Positions 14,792 to 23,022 of a stretch of DNA of 64,000 nucleotides are shown piece after piece. The notes beneath the pieces were generated by a model, which did not search any database, was not told the origin of the DNA, and saw only the letters and a list, made by a program, of their open reading frames with translations. Each line of letters begins with the position of its first letter. The first letter of the stretch is position 1. The translations under genes and the position numbers were made by a program. Source of the DNA: Hymenobacter sp. DG25B (lineage in GTDB: Bacteria > Bacteroidota > Bacteroidia > Cytophagales > Hymenobacteraceae); contig NZ_CP010054.1 in the NCBI RefSeq assembly GCF_000801315.1, positions 2,170,001 through 2,234,000 on the forward strand, in the 5' to 3' direction.

Positions 14792-16018
14792 ATGCCCGAC
14801 GCATTGCCCCCCGGATTTGAGTCGCTGGCTACCAGCCGCGCTTACTTCACCCAGGAATCCATGCTGGCCGTGGAAACGCGGCGGCGCAAGCTGTTCATCG
14901 GGCTGCCGCGCGAAACCTCCCTGCAGGAAAACCGCATCTGCCTCACGCCGGAAGCCGTGAAGCACCTGGTAGAAGCCGGCCACGAGATTATTATGGAAAG
15001 CGGGGCCGGGGAGCCCAGCAAGTACTCCGACCACGACTATTCCGAGGCCGGTGCCACCATTGCTTACTCGGCTAAAGAGGTGTTTGAGGCCGATTTAGTA
15101 CTGAAAGTAGCCCCGCCCACTGCTGTAGAAATTGATTACCTAAAAGCCGGCCAGACCCTGATGTCGGCCCTGCAGTTCGGCTCCCTCACCGCCGACTATA
15201 TCACCTCTATTCTCCGCAAAAAAATTAATGCCATCAGCTTCGAGCTGATCAAGGACCCCTCCGGCGCCAAGCCGGTGGTGCGGGCCATGAGCGAAATTGC
15301 GGGCTCCACCGTGATGCTGGTAGCCGCCGAGTACCTGGCCCGCTCCAGCGAAGGAAAAGGCGTTATTCTGGGTGGAATTACGGGTGTGCCGCCTTCCCAG
15401 GTAGTGATTCTGGGCGCCGGCACCGTGGCCGAATACGCCGCCCGCGCCGCCACCGGCCTGGGGGCTGAGGTAAAAGTGTTCGATAACCACCTCTACAAGC
15501 TGCGCCGACTCAAGCAAAACCTGGGCACCCAGCTCTACACCAGCACCCTGGACACCTTCGTGCTCAGCCAGCAGATCCGTCGCGCCGATGTGGTAATTGG
15601 GGCCCTGAACGCCGAGGAAGGCCGCGTGCCGTTCATGGTTTCGGAGGAAGTGGTGGCCTCCATGTCGCCGGGCTCGGTGATTATTGACGTGAGCATTGAC
15701 CAGGGCGGCTGCTTTGAAACCAGTGAGATTACCACGCACAGCAAGCCCGTATTCCGCAAGTACGACGTGGTGCACTATTGTGTGCCCAATATTGCCTCCC
15801 GGGTGCCGCGCACCGCTACTAATGCGCTAAGCAACATTTTCACGCCCATTCTGCAGGAAATCAGTGAGCACGGCGGCATTAACGAGGTGCTGTTTACCAA
15901 CGAGCATTTCCGCTCCGGCGTGTACGCCTACAAAGGCTCCCTCACCAACTCCACCATCGCCAAGAAATTTAACATGCGCTATAAGGAGCTGGGGCTGATG
16001 ATTGCCGTGCGGAATTAA
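14792..16018 (+). CDS. ald: Alanine dehydrogenase
   Basis: A 408-residue NAD-dependent enzyme interconverting alanine and pyruvate plus ammonia. The N-terminal domain contains IGLPRETSLQENRICLTPEA with substrate-binding R and K residues; the Rossmann domain carries VVILGAGTVAEYAARAATGL (about 210-229) and KVFDNHLYKLRRL. C-terminal region: DQGGCFETSEITTH and NIASRVPRTATNALSN, both hallmarks of the alanine dehydrogenase/transhydrogenase family. The N-terminus is about 35 residues longer than in typical Ald, as is common in Bacteroidota. A large inverted repeat follows the stop codon. Confidence 0.93.
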   Translation: MPDALPPGFESLATSRAYFTQESMLAVETRRRKLFIGLPRETSLQENRICLTPEAVKHLVEAGHEIIMESGAGEPSKYSDHDYSEAGATIAYSAKEVFEADLVLKVAPPTAVEIDYLKAGQTLMSALQFGSLTADYITSILRKKINAISFELIKDPSGAKPVVRAMSEIAGSTVMLVAAEYLARSSEGKGVILGGITGVPPSQVVILGAGTVAEYAARAATGLGAEVKVFDNHLYKLRRLKQNLGTQLYTSTLDTFVLSQQIRRADVVIGALNAEEGRVPFMVSEEVVASMSPGSVIIDVSIDQGGCFETSEITTHSKPVFRKYDVVHYCVPNIASRVPRTATNALSNIFTPILQEISEHGGINEVLFTNEHFRSGVYAYKGSLTNSTIAKKFNMRYKELGLMIAVRN

Positions 16019-16080
16019 CCTCCATTTGCCTGGTTTGCAGGAGTTTTATGGACTGTAAGTCCTTTTTCATCCTACCCCAG

Positions 16081-16186
16081 CTGTCATCCTGAGCCCAAGC
16101 AAAGGACCTTCTCACGCTAGAGCGACTCGCGTAACAACGACACGTTCTGCTATGAGAAGGTCCTTTGCTTGGGCTCAGGATGACAG
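16081..16186. repeat. 34-bp perfect inverted repeat after ald
   Basis: Arms 16081-16114 and 16153-16186 are perfect reverse complements over 34 bases, starting CTGTCATCCTGAGCCC and ending GGGCTCAGGATGACAG. The loop is 38 bases. The TGTCATCCTGAGC core resembles interspersed repeats found widely in Bacteroidota and other phyla, and recalls the TCATGCTGAGC elements at 32 kb and 55 kb. No transposase is nearby. It could also end ald transcription, but there is no clear T-run. Confidence 0.9.
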
Positions 16187-16291
16187 TATCTATGTAACGA
16201 CAGTTTTTATTGATGGCAGTTTTTACGCTGAAAGCGACATAGGCAACCCTATGTGCTACTAACCAGTCAATGGCGGACAAATAATTAACGC

Positions 16292-17140
16292 ATGACCCTA
16301 CCCACTTCCCAACTCACTGCCCGCCCCGTTCTGGAATTCACTTCTGCTGAGGTGGCGGAGGCCATGAACCGCTCTTTTGAAGAGTATTTTGTGCCGATGC
16401 ACTTTGATGCGGCATCCTTTGAGCGCCGTTTCCGCAGCGAGCATCTGGACCCCGCGTCCAGCCGGTTGTGGTTTCAGGGCGAGGCGCTGGTAGGGGTAGT
16501 GTTTATTGCCCGCCGTGGCTGGCAAAGCCGGGTGGCAGCCATGGGTTTGGTGAAAGAATTTCGCCACCAAGGGCTGGGTAAAATTATGCTGCAAACGGCC
16601 CTGGAGGAAGCCCGCGCCCGCGGTGACCAGTCGATGCTGCTGGAGGTGTTTACCGTGAATGAGCCCGCCATTCGGCTGTATGAGCGGCTGGGCTTTGTGC
16701 ATTTGCGGGAACTGGTGGGTTTCCGCCAGGAGCCCGGCACCAGAGACGACGCAGCGCATCAGCTTACTGAAATAGACCCGCTGCAACTGGCGCAGCAAGT
16801 CCAGGTACACGGCGACGCCAACCTGCCCTGGATGCTGGCCCCAGAAACCCTGGCTGCTGTAACGCGCCCCAGCAGGGCCTTCCGGTTGCAGGAACTAGCC
16901 TACGCGCTGGTACGCCCGGAAGCGGATAAGGTAGTTGTGCTTTGCCTGCTGGTTGCCCCCACCAGCCGCCGGCAGGGCTGGGGCACCCGCCTGGTACGGG
17001 CCTTGGAGGCAGAATTTGGTGGTCTGCCCTTGGTTTTTCCACCCCTGGTTCCGCAAGCGTCCGGTATAGCTTTGCTGGAAAGCTGTGGCTGGCAGCGCGC
17101 TGAGCTAGCACTCTATGAGATGCGCTGCCCGCTTGTATAA
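16292..17140 (+). CDS. Tandem GNAT-family N-acetyltransferase
   Basis: A 282-residue protein with two GNAT folds. The first (about 15-155) has the acetyl-CoA pyrophosphate loop RHQGLGK and the following NEPAIRLYERLGFVHLRE motif. The second (about 195-280) has RRQGWGTRLVRALEAEFGG and ends in GIALLESCGWQRAELALYEM. The second lacks an obvious substrate-binding end and may be structural or dimerising. Substrate unknown. It stands alone between the inverted repeat and a lipoprotein gene on the other strand. Confidence 0.85.
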   Translation: MTLPTSQLTARPVLEFTSAEVAEAMNRSFEEYFVPMHFDAASFERRFRSEHLDPASSRLWFQGEALVGVVFIARRGWQSRVAAMGLVKEFRHQGLGKIMLQTALEEARARGDQSMLLEVFTVNEPAIRLYERLGFVHLRELVGFRQEPGTRDDAAHQLTEIDPLQLAQQVQVHGDANLPWMLAPETLAAVTRPSRAFRLQELAYALVRPEADKVVVLCLLVAPTSRRQGWGTRLVRALEAEFGGLPLVFPPLVPQASGIALLESCGWQRAELALYEMRCPLV

Positions 17141-17366
17141 CAGTATTGGAGATGCCAGGGATGCAGCCCGGTAGACAAGTCCAAAATAGCTCGGCAAGAC
17201 GGGCTTTTCTTATCGCTCGCATCCCAACAACGGCAGCAGACAACATGCTTTGATTGCGCTCCGTAGGACGTTTTTTAGAAATTTATCCTGTGTTCTTTCC
17301 CAACAACACTCCTTATTTACCTGACCAGAAAGAGCATTTGACCAGCGTGTATCCGAGGGCTTCAGC

Positions 17367-18089
17367 TTAAGAAATCCAAGTGTCAACAGCCTGTTTGATG
17401 CGCCAACGGCCGTTCACTTTCTCCACCCAGAGTACCTCCCCAAAGCCGCATTTGCAGCCACACTGCCAGCTGAAAGAGAGTAGGCCTTGGTCACCGGCCG
17501 CATTCCACGCCACGGCCGACAACGTAAGAATGCCCATGCCCCCTTCCAGGGTGCACGGCATATATCTTCCCACGGGCAGTAGCTTCGCCGTACACAGCTG
17601 GAAGTCCGCGGCACCCATATCCGTTTGTACCCGATTCAAGCTATCCAATGAGGCTTGCTGTTGACTCGGCGCAAAGGCCCTGATTAGCTTGACTACGTCA
17701 GTCTCTGGAGTCAGGGTTTTAAACTGAACGGGAAGGTCCGCTAGTTCAGGATTTGTTCGGCGAGGCTTCGTATTCAGGTAGAAGGTTTGAAAGCGGGCCG
17801 TATCCTGAAACAGGGCGCGCTGAAAACGCACGCGGTGGGTGCGCTCCCAGACTGAATCCGCGGGGGTTATCTCCAAGCTTTTCTGTTCGCGGAAATGCTG
17901 CTGGATATACGCTATATTTTCTGCCGGCAGATAGCCGATGCCCAAGCGTTGCTCAATTAGTTCCGTGACGATATCCTGGTAGAGCTGCTTCGTAGGGTCA
18001 GTCTGATTATTGGGACAGGGCCGGTACTCGGACGCACAGCCGCTACCAAAGACGAGGAATAAGAGCAGGATATGGCATGTCAGGCGCAT
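17367..18089 (-). CDS. Lipoprotein of unknown function with cysteine-rich C-terminus
   Basis: A 240-residue predicted lipoprotein. The signal peptide MRLTCHILLLFLVFGSGC ends in a lipobox (GSGC, Cys18). I recognise no family. The middle is helical and charged (YIQQHFREQKSLEIT; RVRFQRALFQDTARFQTFYL). The C-terminus has the sequence WQCGCKCGFGEVLWVEKV, three closely spaced cysteines that could form a disulfide or metal site, then NGRWRIKQAVDTWIS. It sits alone between convergent and unrelated neighbours. Base use is similar to the surroundings but slightly less GC-rich. Confidence 0.7.
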   Translation of the reverse strand: MRLTCHILLLFLVFGSGCASEYRPCPNNQTDPTKQLYQDIVTELIEQRLGIGYLPAENIAYIQQHFREQKSLEITPADSVWERTHRVRFQRALFQDTARFQTFYLNTKPRRTNPELADLPVQFKTLTPETDVVKLIRAFAPSQQQASLDSLNRVQTDMGAADFQLCTAKLLPVGRYMPCTLEGGMGILTLSAVAWNAAGDQGLLSFSWQCGCKCGFGEVLWVEKVNGRWRIKQAVDTWIS

Positions 18090-18144
18090 CGGCTATTAAG
18101 AAAGGAAGTATGGAATAGAGGGTATAATGTCTTATTCCCAACCT

Positions 18145-19074
18145 TTAGTCGTTCGGTTTAGCTAGTAACAGCACTTTCCAGGCATCCAGCAGCTGCCCGC
18201 CCTCCAGGAGTTTTTTGCCCAGGAGTACCAGCTGCTCTTGCTGCTGGGGGCTGTCTTTATATTTGTTAAGGGTGTAGCTAACTAATGGTTCCTGACGGAA
18301 GGCGGCAACGGCCTCAGGGGTAGGCAATGCTTCGGCCTCGATGTTGGCCAGACGGCCCAGGTTGTTGCCGCTCAGCGCGTGGCTAGTGCGGATGTGCTCC
18401 GGCAACTGATCAATGCCGATGCCCTTGTTGCGGTTGGGCTTGGGTACTTCGAAGAGGCTTTCCGGCGTCACGCGCGAGTACCAGTCGCCGCCCAGGCGGG
18501 CCACGGCCTCAAACTTGTGGGGGTCCACGCCGGGGCCGTTTTCCAGTAGTATATCCTCACGGTAATGGGCCTGCACCACGCGGCAGATAACCAGGTTACC
18601 GCCGCCATTGGAGTCGCCCACGGGAATTACCTGCTCCACTACGCACTCAAAGGAAACCGGGCACTCGGCCACGCGCGGCGGGCGTACCATATCCGATTTT
18701 AGCTCCGTGAGGCCGGCCTTATGAAACTCATTCACGCCGCGCTCATACTCGGTGGAGGCCAGCGACATTTGCTCCACCAGGGCATAGTCACAGATGTTGA
18801 CCACGCACTCCGGTACTTCGTCGCGCACGTTGTAGAGCGTGTGCTTCTGCGTGTTGTCGCGCACGCGGTTGGCGGGGGAGAAGATGAGGGTGGGCGGATT
18901 GGAGCTGAACACATTGAAGAAGCTGAACGGGCTCAGATTCACCTCGCCATCTTGGGAAATAGTGCTCACAAAGGCAATAGGCCGGGGCGCAATGGCGCTG
19001 AGCATCCATTGGTGCCAGTCGGTTTTGGAAAGGGTGCCGGGCGTGATAGTGCGGAACGGGGTGGGAGTGGACAT
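18145..19074 (-). CDS. Flavin reductase family protein (FMN-binding split barrel)
   Basis: A 309-residue flavoprotein of the flavin reductase-like/DIM6 family. The split-barrel core, residues about 10-200, contains IAPRPIAFVSTISQDGEVNL, SPFSFFNVFSSNPPTLIFSP and a DNTQKHTLYNV segment. The C-terminal extension of about 90 residues (YTLNKYKDSPQQQEQLVLLG) is helical and common in Bacteroidota members. The start MSTPTPFRTITPGTL is chosen over an upstream in-frame ATG 21 codons earlier whose product begins with a non-homologous segment. The physiological substrate is unknown. It is transcribed divergently from the kptA-like gene. Confidence 0.87.
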   Translation of the reverse strand: MSTPTPFRTITPGTLSKTDWHQWMLSAIAPRPIAFVSTISQDGEVNLSPFSFFNVFSSNPPTLIFSPANRVRDNTQKHTLYNVRDEVPECVVNICDYALVEQMSLASTEYERGVNEFHKAGLTELKSDMVRPPRVAECPVSFECVVEQVIPVGDSNGGGNLVICRVVQAHYREDILLENGPGVDPHKFEAVARLGGDWYSRVTPESLFEVPKPNRNKGIGIDQLPEHIRTSHALSGNNLGRLANIEAEALPTPEAVAAFRQEPLVSYTLNKYKDSPQQQEQLVLLGKKLLEGGQLLDAWKVLLLAKPND

Positions 19075-19200
19075 AGCGGGGAGAGGGTGAGGCAGCAATG
19101 AGGGGCCTAAAGAACAACGTAGTACTTTCAGGCCCACAAATATGATACAATACCCATTGCTATGCAGAACCAGGCATTAAGTTAGACCCTGAGCTATGTA

Positions 19201-19704
19201 TTGCGGCACAAACCCGAGGAGCTGGGCCTGGAGTTGGATGCGCAGGGCTGGGTGAGCGTAGCGGATCTGCTGGTCGCTTTGCAGACCCGGAACCCCGAAG
19301 TAACCCTAGACCACCTCCGGGAAGTGGTGGCCACAAACGAGAAAAAGCGTTTTGCTTTTTCAGCAGATGAGCAGTTAATCCGAGCAAATCAGGGCCATTC
19401 GGTGGCGGTGGATTTAGCTTTGGAAGCGGTGGTGCCACCGGAAGTGCTGTACCATGGCACGGCTACCCGTTTTCTGGCTTCTATTCGGGAGAGCGGGCTG
19501 CAGCGGGGCTCCCGGCAGCATGTGCACCTTTCCGCAGATCCGGAAACGGCCACGGCCGTAGGGCGCCGCCATGGCCGGCCCGTGGTGTTAACCGTGCAGG
19601 CCGGAAAGCTGCACCGCGCGGGGGCATCATTTTATTTATCCGAAAACGGGGTCTGGCTCACCCTCTCGGTTTCCCCTGAATATATTGACGAAGCCAGGGT
19701 ATAG
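19201..19704 (+). CDS. kptA: RNA 2'-phosphotransferase (KptA/Tpt1), N-terminus interrupted by an amber codon
   Basis: Family enzymes transfer a 2'-phosphate from RNA to NAD+. Visible motifs are the RHKPEELGLELD start, WVSVADLL, TNEKKRFAFS, RANQGHSV, VLYHGTATRF, HVHLSADPETA, RRHGRPVVL and SENGVWLT. The expected family start is SK-LSYVLRHKPEELGL. Upstream in the same frame an ATG at 19162 would give MQNQALS, then TAG at 19183-19185, then TLSYVLRHKPEE. The TAG stands exactly where family members have lysine (AAG), so a single base change has broken the reading frame start. A shortened protein of 167 residues could still begin at TTG 19201 and keeps all later motifs. Either a recent pseudogene, a reinitiating gene or a sequencing error. 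Confidence 0.75.
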   Translation: MRHKPEELGLELDAQGWVSVADLLVALQTRNPEVTLDHLREVVATNEKKRFAFSADEQLIRANQGHSVAVDLALEAVVPPEVLYHGTATRFLASIRESGLQRGSRQHVHLSADPETATAVGRRHGRPVVLTVQAGKLHRAGASFYLSENGVWLTLSVSPEYIDEARV

Positions 19705-19811
19705 GCTGATTTTTAAGTGAAATACCCCGTTCCTGGGGCACCCTGCCATTATCAGTCAGAATTCAGGCTGGGCCTGCTACATTAGGCTTCTTCTACTTTG
19801 CTTCTATTTAT

Positions 19812-20744
19812 ATGCTGCTTCGATTAGGGTGTACGGTTTGTTTCTGGGTATGGAGTATCACTTATGCCTCGGCCCAGCAAACCAGTGCAATGGCTGATAC
19901 GGCGCTCCTGCACCGCCATTTAGTAGCTCTCACTACCACCCCAGAGCCGCGTAACCATCTACACTTGGCCAGCTTAAATCAAGCGGCGGAATATATTAAG
20001 GCCGAGCTGGCGGCGGCAGGGGCCCGACCAACCGAGCAGCCATACGAGGTAAACGGACGCACCTACCGCAACATATTGAGCAGCTTTGGCCCGGTGGAGG
20101 GGCCGCGTCTTATAATTGGGGCGCATTATGATGTATGCGGCGAGCAGCCCGGCGCCGATGATAACGGTACCGGCGTAGCAGCCCTGCTGGAAGTAGCCCG
20201 CCTGCTGGGCCGGCAGCCTGCCTTACCCTACCGGGTAGATGTGGTGGCCTATACGCTGGAAGAACCCCCATTTTTTCGTACCCCGCAGATGGGTAGCTAC
20301 GTGCACGCCCAGAGCCTGCACAAAGCCGGGGTGGCCGTGCGCGGTATGGTGGCACTGGAAATGCTGGGCTATTACGACGACCGGCGAGGAACCCAGGATT
20401 ACCCGGTAGCACCCTTAAAATGGATATATGGCAGTAGAGGGAACTACGTAACCGTAGCCCGGAAAATTGGCGACGGGCGTTTTGCCCGTCAGTTTGCGCG
20501 CCATTACAAGGCGGCGGCCGGGTTGCCGGTAAAGCGGTTCACAGCCCCTGCCTGGCTGCCCGGCATCGACTTTTCCGACCACCTCAACTACTGGCACTTT
20601 GGCTACCCGGCTGTGCTCCTCACCGATACCGCCTTCTACCGCAACAAGCACTACCACGAACCCACCGACACTCCGGACCGCTTAGACGTGCGCCGTCTGT
20701 GTCTGGCAGTGGACGCCTTGCTGGCCGTGGTGCTTGGTCAATAG
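19812..20744 (+). CDS. Exported M28-family zinc aminopeptidase
   Basis: A 310-residue exported peptidase. The signal peptide covers about 1-22 (SITYASAQQ cleavage region). The di-zinc site is visible: H and D in IIGAHYDVCGEQPGADDNGTG (H about residue 100, bridging D in ADDN), catalytic glutamates EE in VVAYTLEEPPFF, a further D in the FSDHLNYWHFG region, and the late histidine in YRNKHYHEPTDTPDRLD. Typical activity is removal of N-terminal residues from peptides in the periplasm. A second M28 enzyme at 60.4 kb is not closely similar. Standalone gene. Confidence 0.88.
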   Translation: MLLRLGCTVCFWVWSITYASAQQTSAMADTALLHRHLVALTTTPEPRNHLHLASLNQAAEYIKAELAAAGARPTEQPYEVNGRTYRNILSSFGPVEGPRLIIGAHYDVCGEQPGADDNGTGVAALLEVARLLGRQPALPYRVDVVAYTLEEPPFFRTPQMGSYVHAQSLHKAGVAVRGMVALEMLGYYDDRRGTQDYPVAPLKWIYGSRGNYVTVARKIGDGRFARQFARHYKAAAGLPVKRFTAPAWLPGIDFSDHLNYWHFGYPAVLLTDTAFYRNKHYHEPTDTPDRLDVRRLCLAVDALLAVVLGQ

Positions 20745-20941
20745 CCGAGGCAATGGTTGTCTTGTTAAGCGGAGGTAGGCATTTGGCTCCATTTCCTCAG
20801 CCAGCGGCTATGGCGACGTACGCCCCTGATTTTCTTCATTTTCTCCCGCAGCGTTATTTGTAAAGAGCTGGTTTTTGCTAATTTATTATATCTTTACTAA
20901 ATAAGTATAGCTATTTTTCTGCCTTTCGCTCCATCGTCCTA

Positions 20942-21364
20942 ATGGCCCAGCTTCGTTGTCCTAAGTGTGAATCGGTGGAGGCTACAAAAAGTGGCGTGGT
21001 GGGTGGCCGGCAGCGGTATAAGTGCAAAAACTGCGGCTACCATTATTCAGTAGCCAAAACCGGCAAGGAGACCAATCCTTACTACGTAATTAAGGCCCTG
21101 CAGCTGTATGTAGAAGGCGTGAGCTACCGGGAAATTGAGCGTTTGCTGGGGGTCAGCCACGTCTCGGTCATGAACTGGGTGAAAAAGTACGGCCTGAAAG
21201 CGCCCCGGCAGACGGAGTATCATCCCACGTATAAGATTCTGAATCAGAAGGAGCTGGCGGAGTTTTTTCTGAAGCCGGAAAACCTGAAAGGAGCGGGCCT
21301 GATAGTCACGGAGCTAGGCGATAAGTACATGATGATACGGTGGGAGCGGTTTAAAGCCAGCTGA
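20942..21364 (+). CDS. InsA-like zinc-ribbon/HTH protein, probably domesticated
   Basis: A 140-residue protein resembling the InsA (IS1) N-terminal half. A four-cysteine zinc ribbon, CPKCESVEATKSG then YKCKNCGYHYS, spans about 6-35, followed by a helix-turn-helix, SYREIERLLGVSHVSVMNWV (about 61-80). The C-terminal 50 residues (ILNQKELAEFFLKPENLKG, DKYMMIRWERF) do not look like a transposase catalytic domain, and no InsB frame, terminal inverted repeats or target duplications flank it. It is therefore more likely a stable DNA-binding protein. It lies 142 bases upstream of the porin gene on the same strand, so it could regulate the porin-transporter cluster; this is inference. Confidence 0.75.
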   Translation: MAQLRCPKCESVEATKSGVVGGRQRYKCKNCGYHYSVAKTGKETNPYYVIKALQLYVEGVSYREIERLLGVSHVSVMNWVKKYGLKAPRQTEYHPTYKILNQKELAEFFLKPENLKGAGLIVTELGDKYMMIRWERFKAS

Positions 21365-21506
21365 AGCTATAGGGCTTAGCGGAAGTATAGCCTGGGCATG
21401 ACTTCCCGGTGGGGATTTTTCTATTTGGGAGGGCCCGGCGCTACCTGCGTGGCAGCGCCCTGGCTTTTCCCCTCGAGCTTCCCCAACCTAAAACTCCACC
21501 ACGTCC

Positions 21507-22976
21507 ATGCAAAACGCCCGTTATGTGCTGGCTATAAGCGCCCTGCTTTCGGCAGCGGGAGCCACGGCCCAGGTTCAGCCCCCACCCGCCGGTGGGCAGC
21601 CCGCTCCGCCACCCGCCGAGCAGACCGCACCACCCACACCAGCGGCCCCTACGGAATCGGTGCCTTATGGGGCCGGACTGAAGGTGAATATCTCGCCCGA
21701 TGGCTCCAAGTACTTCCGCATCATCAACTGGCACCAGGTCTGGACGCGCTACAACCGCAATAACACCGGCTCCCAGCACGTACCCGGCGACCCGCAGGAC
21801 AACACCTTTGATGTGGGCCTGCGCCGCTCCCGGGTGCTGTTGTATGCCCAGCTGAACCCGCGCTTCATGATTCTGACGCACTTTGGCATCAACAACCAGA
21901 ACGCGGTGAGCGGAGGATCAGGGGTGGGCGACCCAGGCAAAAAGCCTCAGCTCTTCATTCATGAGGCGGTGGTGGAATACAAGGTGGTGAAAGAGCTCAG
22001 CCTGGGTGCGGGCATGCACTACCAGAATGGCATTTCCCGCATGACGCGGGCCAGCACGCTTAATTTTCTGGCCTACGATGCCCCCATTTCAAACTGGCCC
22101 ACCATTGAGAAGATAGACCAGTTTGCGCGCTGGTTTGGGCTCTATGCCAAAGGCCGGGTAGGAAAGCTGGACTACGCCCTGTCGGTAAACGACCCGTTTG
22201 CTACCAACCAATCGGTAACGCCCGCCACGCTGCCCACCGGTGTAGCCGACTACAGCCCCCGCAACAGCCACAAGACCTACCAGGGCTATTTTGCCTATGA
22301 GTTCCTGGACCAGGAAGCCAACCTGCTGCCCTACGCGGTGGGCTCATACCTGGGCACCAAGCGGGTATTCAATATTGGCGCGGGCTTCCTGTTTAATAAG
22401 AATGCCATGATTTCGCGGCCCAATGCCCTGCCTGAGGTATTGCCTACGGACCCCTTTACGCTGCCCACCAACCAGCATAACCTGGGTATCTGGTCGGCGG
22501 ATGTGTTTTATGACACGCCCCTGGATAAAGACGCCGGCACGGCACTTACTGCCTATGGTGTGTACTACAACTACAACTTCGGCCCCAACTACGTGCGCAA
22601 CATCGGTATCCTGAACCCCAGCTCGGCCGGCGGCTCGGCGCCCATTCCGGGAGCGGGCACGCTGCGCGGCAATGCCTACCCGGTAGTGGGTACCGGCTCG
22701 GCCCTGTACGGGCAGGCCGGGTATCTGCTGCCCAAAAACCTGCTGGGTCCCAAAGCCCGCCTGCAGCCCTATGCTGCCTGGCAGCACGGCAACTTTGACG
22801 GGCTGAAAGCCATTGGCGCCAAGGATGTGAATGTGTATGATCTGGGTACCAATCTATATCTGGATGGCCATAACGCCAAGCTCACGCTAAACTACCGCGC
22901 CCGGCCCGACTATTCCAACCCCCAGGATGTGAACTACCGCTCGGAAATAACGCTGCAAACCATGGTCTTCCTGTAA
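21507..22976 (+). CDS. Outer-membrane porin
   Basis: A 489-residue outer-membrane protein. The signal peptide MQNARYVLAISALLSAAGATA is followed by a proline-rich stretch (QPPPAGGQPAPPPAEQTAPP, about 23-42), then a beta-barrel of alternating residues ending in the phenylalanine-rich/hydrophobic terminus TLQTMVFL. Segments such as FRIINWHQVWTRYNRNNTG and FDVGLRRSRVLLYAQLNPRF match phosphate-selective/short-chain porins of Bacteroidota. It directly precedes an MHS-type inner-membrane transporter with a 46-base gap, so both probably serve the same solute. Ligand not determined. Confidence 0.8.
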   Translation: MQNARYVLAISALLSAAGATAQVQPPPAGGQPAPPPAEQTAPPTPAAPTESVPYGAGLKVNISPDGSKYFRIINWHQVWTRYNRNNTGSQHVPGDPQDNTFDVGLRRSRVLLYAQLNPRFMILTHFGINNQNAVSGGSGVGDPGKKPQLFIHEAVVEYKVVKELSLGAGMHYQNGISRMTRASTLNFLAYDAPISNWPTIEKIDQFARWFGLYAKGRVGKLDYALSVNDPFATNQSVTPATLPTGVADYSPRNSHKTYQGYFAYEFLDQEANLLPYAVGSYLGTKRVFNIGAGFLFNKNAMISRPNALPEVLPTDPFTLPTNQHNLGIWSADVFYDTPLDKDAGTALTAYGVYYNYNFGPNYVRNIGILNPSSAGGSAPIPGAGTLRGNAYPVVGTGSALYGQAGYLLPKNLLGPKARLQPYAAWQHGNFDGLKAIGAKDVNVYDLGTNLYLDGHNAKLTLNYRARPDYSNPQDVNYRSEITLQTMVFL

Positions 22977-23022
22977 CCCACGCGGCCCGCTTCTCTACTA
23001 CCATCAAACTCATTCCCAACCC

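Noticed and set aside
19201..19704. Calling kptA a certain pseudogene
   Set aside because: All later motifs are intact and a TTG could restart translation; a single-base sequencing error is also possible, so it is kept as a coding region with a noted lesion.
20942..21364. Complete IS1-type insertion sequence
   Set aside because: Only an InsA-like half is present; no InsB frame, no terminal inverted repeats and no target-site duplication could be seen.
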